NCBI GenBank assembly: GCA_023212695.1
Contig: JALCCG010000458.1
Span: 1 to 10,923, forward strand
Direction of reading: 5' to 3'
Source of the DNA: Sporisorium sorghi
Taxonomy: Eukaryota > Basidiomycota > Ustilaginomycetes > Ustilaginales > Ustilaginaceae
DNA: 10,923 bases
The notes below the pieces were generated by a model. It was not told where the DNA came from and made no database searches. It was given only the letters and a program-made list of their open reading frames with translations. Position numbers and translations under genes: made by a program. Below, one piece after another: positions 6,869-10,923 of this stretch. How positions within the stretch are numbered: position 1 is the first letter of the stretch; each line of letters starts with the position of its first letter.

Positions 6869-7190
6869 CCGGCGTCTGGCTGCCGTCAACTGCGTCCAAA
6901 AATAAAATATGCTCGGGAATTCTGATTTGGAATGTCGCTTCCATGCTCTTTGTTCTTGGCCTTGCTCGCTCGCCACCAAGCTTCTCGGCATCAAAAGGGG
7001 GCCTGGCAGTCAAAGCATGCTTCCAAAGTTATGCTCGCTAGCTTGCCTGTTTGTGCTGTTCGCTTACGACTGTCGCTTCAGCTTGCTTTGATGGCGATGC
7101 TCTTCATCTGTCTGCCGAGGCGTGGTTCCTTGCCCTGATTCTCGCTGAGGCTAGTGCCATCTACTCACGCTTCAACCCTTGAGAATCGCA

Positions 7191-7196
7191 TATAAG
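7191..7196 (+). promoter_or_regulatory. Probable TATA box of the lipase gene
   Basis: CATATAAG (TATAAG at 7191-7196) about 235 bp before the lipase ATG, in otherwise GC-rich DNA and followed by C/T-rich leader sequence. This position would give a leader of roughly 200 nt. No other TATA-like element is seen closer to the start. Confidence 0.45.
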
Positions 7197-7223
7197 CATA
7201 GCGAGATCCGGGCCCCAGACGAC

Positions 7224-7340
7224 ATGAACATGCCACCCCCTTCCCCGCAATCCCCTTTCTCCATTCGGAGCTCCTCCCCAGGCCACTATCTGTGCAGGAC
7301 ACAGACCGCTGCTGTCGGCGTAGCGCTACTGTTGGCGTAA
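7224..7340 (+). promoter_or_regulatory. Upstream ORF in the lipase leader
   Basis: A 38-codon frame beginning ATGAACATG and ending with TAA at 7338-7340, about 90 bases before the lipase ATG and in the same frame as it. It starts about 33 bp past the TATA-like element, so it may lie at the very 5' edge of the transcript or just outside it. The encoded residues are Pro/Ser-rich, then hydrophobic near the end (VGVALLLA). Confidence 0.3.
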
Positions 7341-7430
7341 GGGTCAGCTGTGCAACCCCTTTCCCCCTAGACATCGTCCGCCCGCTCTACCGATTCCCTT
7401 TCTATCATTATCCTACATAGACCAGACAAG

Positions 7431-8396
7431 ATGAGGCTCCTTCAGGTACTCTCCACTCTCAGCGCTGTAGCCTTGACGGCTTGGAGCGTCTCGGCCGTTC
7501 ATCTTGACGTGGACCGCCTCGACTATCCGCTCGGCGTCCAAAAAGCCGTGGCAGCGAGGGAGGCAGAGCGTCTGCTTGCGCGCGAAAACACTGCGCCGAC
7601 TTCGCCGCTTAGCGACTACCAGCAGTACTCGTTCCCTGCTCAGCTGGCGCAGGCGGCCTACTGTGGTCTGGCTGTGGGCTCGACTGTGGGGGACGCCAAG
7701 CTGCTCTGGACGGCGGGTGACGGACGATCGACGCCGATGGTGTATGTGGCCTACTCGCCGTCCAAAGGTGTGATTGTTTCGCATCAGGGCACGAACACGT
7801 CGTCGTTCTCTTCGATCCTCAACGACGTTGATTTTGGCAAGGACCCCGTCAACTCGAGGCTTTCGTACCTCGGCAGCGGCGTCGAGGTGCACGGTGGGTT
7901 CCAGGATACGTGGCTGCGCACTGCCGACTCCGTGCTGGGGCAGGTGCAGTCCGCGCTCGCCTCTCACCCCGGCTCCAGCGTTTTGACAGTAGGTCACTCG
8001 CTCGGCGCGGCCATCTCGCTGCTCGACGCGCTGTACCTCAAAAACAAGCTCCCCTCGACCGCGGTGCATTCCGTCGTCTTCGGCCAACCACGAACGGGAA
8101 ACCAGGCTTTCGCCAACGCCGTCGACGCCAACATGCCCGGGTTCGTGCACATCAACAACGGCCATGATCCTGTCCCCCATCTGCCGCCGACGACCAATGG
8201 GTATGTGCATGCAGCAGGGGAGATCTGGATCAACCCGCACAACACGAATACCGCCCTCACCTGCCCCGGGCAGGAGAACAAGAACTGCATCGACTCGGTC
8301 AGCCCGTTTGACTACACGACGGCCGACCATACGGGGACGTACTTTGACGTGCACATTGCGGGTCGGGGTGAGAATTGCCCTCCCGTGATCAACTGA
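7431..8396 (+). CDS. Secreted class-3 lipase (triacylglycerol lipase/esterase)
   Basis: Predicted 321-residue extracellular hydrolase of acylglycerols or related esters. A signal peptide is clear: MRLL then a hydrophobic core, with likely cleavage after SVSA (residue 22). A short possible propeptide (23 to about 60) precedes the catalytic domain. Motifs in order: oxyanion strand VSHQGTN (116-122), VHGGFQDTW (153-161), nucleophile elbow GHSLG with Ser190, Asp246 in NNGHDPVPHLP, and His300 in DHTGTYF. The 54-residue Asp-His spacing equals that of Rhizomucor miehei lipase. Four Cys (78, 278, 286, 316) could form disulphides, and there is one N-glycosylation sequon at Asn122. The ATG at 7431 has A at -3. 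Substrate (lipid versus feruloyl or cutin-like esters) cannot be told from sequence alone. No intron is needed within the coding region. The family is very well supported. Confidence 0.95.
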   Translation: MRLLQVLSTLSAVALTAWSVSAVHLDVDRLDYPLGVQKAVAAREAERLLARENTAPTSPLSDYQQYSFPAQLAQAAYCGLAVGSTVGDAKLLWTAGDGRSTPMVYVAYSPSKGVIVSHQGTNTSSFSSILNDVDFGKDPVNSRLSYLGSGVEVHGGFQDTWLRTADSVLGQVQSALASHPGSSVLTVGHSLGAAISLLDALYLKNKLPSTAVHSVVFGQPRTGNQAFANAVDANMPGFVHINNGHDPVPHLPPTTNGYVHAAGEIWINPHNTNTALTCPGQENKNCIDSVSPFDYTTADHTGTYFDVHIAGRGENCPPVIN

Positions 8397-8401
8397 ATAA
8401 A
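8396..8401 (+). terminator. AATAAA overlapping the lipase stop codon
   Basis: The last A of the TGA stop begins a canonical AATAAA. If used as a polyadenylation signal it would give an unusually short 3' UTR of about 15-35 nt. Fungal signals are loose, so actual use is uncertain. Confidence 0.35.
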
Positions 8402-9122
8402 TATGCAAGACCAGACAGCTACGACGGGGATGCCTCCTCTGCAGTCAGCCTCACGATAGACGACAGACATGGAATCGGATGACGCTTCTCACCATCAAGA
8501 GCCGCCTCTTTTGTTTGTGCCCTGTAGCTGTGTCGATTCTCGTCTGGATCCATCCTCGCCGTTTGATTGAGTATGGTGTCGTTGGTCGACATGTCAAGCA
8601 AGAGCGTGCTCGCTGATGCAGTCTGTCTATGCAGCTTGACACCTTGACAGCGCTCAAGAAAAGTGTGACTTCAGAGGGTGAGGGACGCGTCTGAAATTCA
8701 GAAGCAAACAGAAAAACTTCAAAAATTCCATTCACAAGGAACACCGTTGTACAGTATTCAAGTTTTGTATTTGTGACTTTACGGAAAGCTTTTAACGATA
8801 AACACGGCCGGCAGCAACAGCAGCGCCCCCACATCACAAGCCAAAGCAAGAATTGCTTCTTGGTTTCTGCCCTGCAATTCCCGATTCGAAGATTGAGGCA
8901 GCAAACAACACAGAGCGTCGTTGCATCACAAAGCTGCAGGCAGATCGTCAGTGTGGCTTTCGACTGCCCTCCACCTTGTCTTGCTTCCCTTTCTTCCCTT
9001 TCAACCGTGGTCGCTACGCCTTCCTTGCTTCCGACCTTCCATCATCAACGCGTGGTCGCCATACATCGTCACCTCTCAAACATCACCACCACCGCATTCA
9101 TCCTCTCGACTGATCGCCAACA
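8397..9122. other. Intergenic region and ATG-free leader of the SAP-domain gene
   Basis: About 725 bp between two plus-strand genes. No ATG occurs on the plus strand from about 8630 to 9122, so a long leader could be scanned without upstream starts. Pyrimidine-rich runs (CTTCCCTTTCTTCCCTTTC near 8985-9003) lie about 120-140 bp before the start, typical of fungal core promoters. No TATA box is clear. An open frame of 208 codons (8773-9399) begins with TTG and overlaps the SAP gene in another frame; it is not a gene. Confidence 0.6.
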
Positions 9123-10727
9123 ATGCTGCGACGAATCGCAAGCCGAACCCTCAGGGAGCCTGTTCTTCGACCTCCCTCGCCCGGTCCTCAGCCCATCGCT
9201 GCGTCCGCCACCTCGGCCGCCGTCCTCTCCTACCAGTACCAGCTCCTCCAGCAGTCGCGAGGTCTCGTCTCGTCTGTTCTCCTCAGCAGCACTCGCGATG
9301 CCTACGAGAGCCAAAAAGTCGCCGAGCTCAAGGCTGACCTCAAGTCGCGTGGTCTCGCCTCGTCGGGTCGTAAGGAGGACCTCATCAAGCGTCTCGTAGA
9401 CCACGACTCTTACATCAACGGCAGCACCGCCAACATGGACTCGGCTCCTGGTGCTCGTCCCCAGCTTCGCAAAAAGTCGACGCTCGCCTCGCTGCGAACT
9501 GCAGGCAATGAATCCAGCAGCAGCAGCGGAAAGAAGGATGGCGCCGCTCCTCCGGCTCCCGCTTCCCAGTCGGGCCACACCAAGCTCAAGGGCACCCCGC
9601 CCGCATCCTCTTCCAACGATAGCCAGGGTCCCACAGTGGATGCCGAGACCGCCAAAGCCCTCGCTGGGGCCGGCAAGCCCCTCGGCAGCATGAAGGAATC
9701 CGAGACCCCCGCCAACCTCGAGGCGGGCACCGTGCACAACGCCGCTGCTGACGGTCTGGCCGGTGACACCACTGCCAAGGCCTCTCCCTCTCAGGCCGAA
9801 GATGGTCCTGCCAAGAAGACCACCCCTCCCGGACTGCCGCCACAGAAGGCTCCCGCTGCCAAGGAGACGTTCAACGTGCAGATCCCTTACTACCCCGACC
9901 CGCCCCAGCCTGGCGCCGAAATCCCCGTCGTCACTTCGTACACCTCGCCTCATTTGCGTCAGTCGGCAGAGCACGCCGATGAGTCGTCGCCCTTTGTGCC
10001 CAAGGCCATCAGTGTTTCTGCCAGCTCGGCCATCTCGCACGCTGCCTCTGACATGGTAGACCACGCTGCGTCTGAGACCGACGCCAAGGCCAAGGGTATT
10101 CTGTCCGAGATTCTTGCCGATCTTCAAGGTTCCAGCAACGCCAACAGCTCCGGCTCGTCGGCGCTCTCGGGCATCAACAAGAGCGTCGATGCTGCCAAGA
10201 GCGCCTTCAACAGCGTCGTCTCTGAGGCTACTGCTGGATTTGAGTCCTCTTCGTCGTCGTCGTCATCATCATCATCTTCGTCGTCTTCCCGCAAGAGCGC
10301 CAACCGACCTTTGAACGACCAGGAGCGCACCGGCGCCTATGTGCTCGCCGGCATCGTCGCTGGCGGCTTCGTTCTCGGTGGTCTCGGCAAGCCTGGCAAG
10401 CCTAGCAAGAGCAAGAGCAAGGACCACGAGCACCAAACCGAACACGCCAACGAGGGCAAGGCCACTGTCACGGGTAAAGTCGTCCCCGTCGCTGCAGAGC
10501 CACGTGGCGACGGCGCCAACAAAAAGACTGGATCCAAGCCTTCCGGCTCGTCGATCCAAGCGCCTGCAGGAAGCAAGACGCTCGCGCCCATCATGTGCGT
10601 CCCCAAGGGCACGCAGCTGTCCACCTCTTCCGGTGCCAACCTCGCTGCTGCGGGTGGAGAGGCAGCATCGACGCTGGCAAGGCTTGCACAGCTGTCCACT
10701 TGCGAGGTGAGCCGTTCTCTCCCCTGA
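9123..10727 (+). CDS. SAP-domain protein, probably mitochondrial (Aim34-like)
   Basis: Predicted 534 residues. The N-terminus (MLRRIASRTLREPVLR) has five Arg and one acidic residue in sixteen, typical of a mitochondrial targeting sequence. A SAP domain at about 65-95 shows KVAELKADLKSRGL followed by SGRKEDLIKRL; SAP domains usually bind DNA or RNA. A long Ser/Pro/Ala-rich linker follows, then a more conserved-looking stretch (ETFNVQIPYYPDP, about 248-260), a possible helical region at 310-335, 15 Ser at 375-389, and a Gly-rich hydrophobic segment at about 405-421 (AYVLAGIVAGGFVLGG) that could cross a membrane. A SAP domain in a mitochondrial fungal protein recalls yeast Aim34, whose role is unknown; the match is by architecture only. 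The start is the first ATG in almost 500 bp, with A at -3. The C-terminus is uncertain because a splice donor-like GTGAGC lies seven codons before the stop, and the contig ends 200 bp later. Confidence 0.82.
   Translation: MLRRIASRTLREPVLRPPSPGPQPIAASATSAAVLSYQYQLLQQSRGLVSSVLLSSTRDAYESQKVAELKADLKSRGLASSGRKEDLIKRLVDHDSYINGSTANMDSAPGARPQLRKKSTLASLRTAGNESSSSSGKKDGAAPPAPASQSGHTKLKGTPPASSSNDSQGPTVDAETAKALAGAGKPLGSMKESETPANLEAGTVHNAAADGLAGDTTAKASPSQAEDGPAKKTTPPGLPPQKAPAAKETFNVQIPYYPDPPQPGAEIPVVTSYTSPHLRQSAEHADESSPFVPKAISVSASSAISHAASDMVDHAASETDAKAKGILSEILADLQGSSNANSSGSSALSGINKSVDAAKSAFNSVVSEATAGFESSSSSSSSSSSSSSSRKSANRPLNDQERTGAYVLAGIVAGGFVLGGLGKPGKPSKSKSKDHEHQTEHANEGKATVTGKVVPVAAEPRGDGANKKTGSKPSGSSIQAPAGSKTLAPIMCVPKGTQLSTSSGANLAAAGGEAASTLARLAQLSTCEVSRSLP
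10245..10289 (+). repeat. TCN repeat encoding 15 serines
   Basis: A (TCG)/(TCA)/(TCT/TCC) codon run inside the SAP-domain gene, encoding 15 consecutive Ser (residues 375-389) just before the hydrophobic segment. It includes perfect stretches of four TCG and four TCA, so length variation by slippage is likely. Confidence 0.9.
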
Positions 10728-10740
10728 TCTTTCTCTTCAG
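10707..10740 (+). other. Candidate 34-nt intron at the end of the SAP-domain gene
   Basis: GTGAGC at 10707 begins exactly at a codon boundary after Glu528. CTGAT at 10724-10728 matches the fungal branch-point consensus, and TTCAG ends at 10740. The annotated TGA stop (10725-10727) falls inside the branch site. Removing the 34 nt would continue the frame for about 32 codons to a TGA near 10838. The length is below what fungal introns usually reach; a longer intron ending at 10823 or 10828 uses the same donor. Confidence 0.25.
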
Positions 10741-10848
10741 CACAACAATGTACATACTCTGCATCAAGCCCCGTCGACGAGCATCGATGGAATGCCACAT
10801 GAAACATCCGCCGCTGCTTGTAGTTCAGGTGTGTGCTGACCACAGACT

Positions 10849-10849
<1 letters not shown>

Positions 10850-10923
<74 letters not shown>
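10850..10923. repeat. T74 homopolymer at the contig end
   Basis: Seventy-four consecutive T to the last base. This length is far beyond natural tracts elsewhere in the window and coincides with the sequence end, so it is most likely an assembly or library artefact. Confidence 0.85.

Larger units (their letters stand above)
5895..7430. other. Long non-coding region before the lipase gene
   Basis: About 1.5 kb without a supported gene. The first part would hold the 3' UTR of the membrane-protein gene; the last 250 bp hold the lipase promoter and leader. Plus-strand open frames of 60-126 codons between 5872 and 6566 overlap one another, mostly start at non-ATG codons and show no domain or biased composition. 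Minus-strand frames at 6556-7013 are dominated by poly-Phe from A-rich tracts. No tRNA-like or other structured RNA signature was recognised. The middle (6687-6846) is markedly A-rich compared with its surroundings. Confidence 0.6.

Noticed and set aside
7337..7370. 34-nt GTAAGG...CCCCCTAG intron in the lipase leader
   Set aside because: It is too short, has no branch-point match, and would put the upstream frame out of phase with the lipase.
7413..8408. 331-codon minus-strand frame covering the lipase
   Set aside because: It is an antisense shadow of the lipase gene, caused by GC-rich codon use. It is Arg/Val/His-rich, has no domain pattern and covers almost exactly the lipase.
8880..8900. 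tRNA B-box-like sequence (CCGATTCGAAG)
   Set aside because: No matching A-box, acceptor stem or anticodon arm is present around it.
9069..10127. 352-codon minus-strand frame over the SAP gene
   Set aside because: It is antisense to a gene with a recognisable SAP domain and is Gly/Arg-rich without structure.

Overview
The window looks like a whole small contig from a basidiomycete nuclear genome, most likely a smut fungus (Ustilaginales). This rests on gene style rather than any search: GC-rich coding sequence, long uninterrupted reading frames with few or no introns, strong Kozak contexts (GCCGCCATGA, CCACCATGG), pyrimidine-rich leaders, large intergenic regions, and proteins whose closest known families are fungal. 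There are no bacterial operons, phage genes, transposons, CRISPR arrays, rRNA or recognisable tRNA genes. Both ends run into homopolymer tracts (A16/T31 near the left end, T74 at the right end), which look like assembly boundaries.

Layout: two genes on the minus strand, then three on the plus strand. (1) 770-2275 (-): an enolase-superfamily sugar-acid dehydratase of the L-fuconate dehydratase/ENOSF1 type with all catalytic and metal-binding residues. (2) 3145-4155 (-): a cytosolic alpha/beta hydrolase with an intact Ser-Asp-His triad. A 617-bp divergent promoter region (4156-4772) separates it from (3) 4773-5894 (+): an unrecognised, mostly disordered protein with one C-terminal membrane segment. 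A 1.5-kb non-coding stretch with A/T-rich tracts and the promoter of the next gene follows. (4) 7431-8396 (+): a secreted class-3 lipase with signal peptide and intact triad. (5) 9123-10727 (+): a SAP-domain protein with a mitochondria-like N-terminus, a poly-Ser tract and a late hydrophobic segment, resembling the fungal Aim34 type; its 3' end may be incomplete or spliced.

The genes do not form an obvious pathway. The dehydratase would act on sugar acids in the cell and the lipase on lipid or ester substrates outside it; the hydrolase has no assignable substrate. I see no convincing gene cluster or new defence or mobile system. The points worth a second look are small: possible C-terminal introns in genes 3 and 5, upstream ORFs in three leaders, in-frame insertions in the dehydratase, a phased GATT-type motif series in the divergent promoter, and a possible alternative N-terminal exon of the lipase. 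Two starts given by naive ORF calling are GTG codons and have been moved to strong-context ATGs (2275 and 4155, minus strand).
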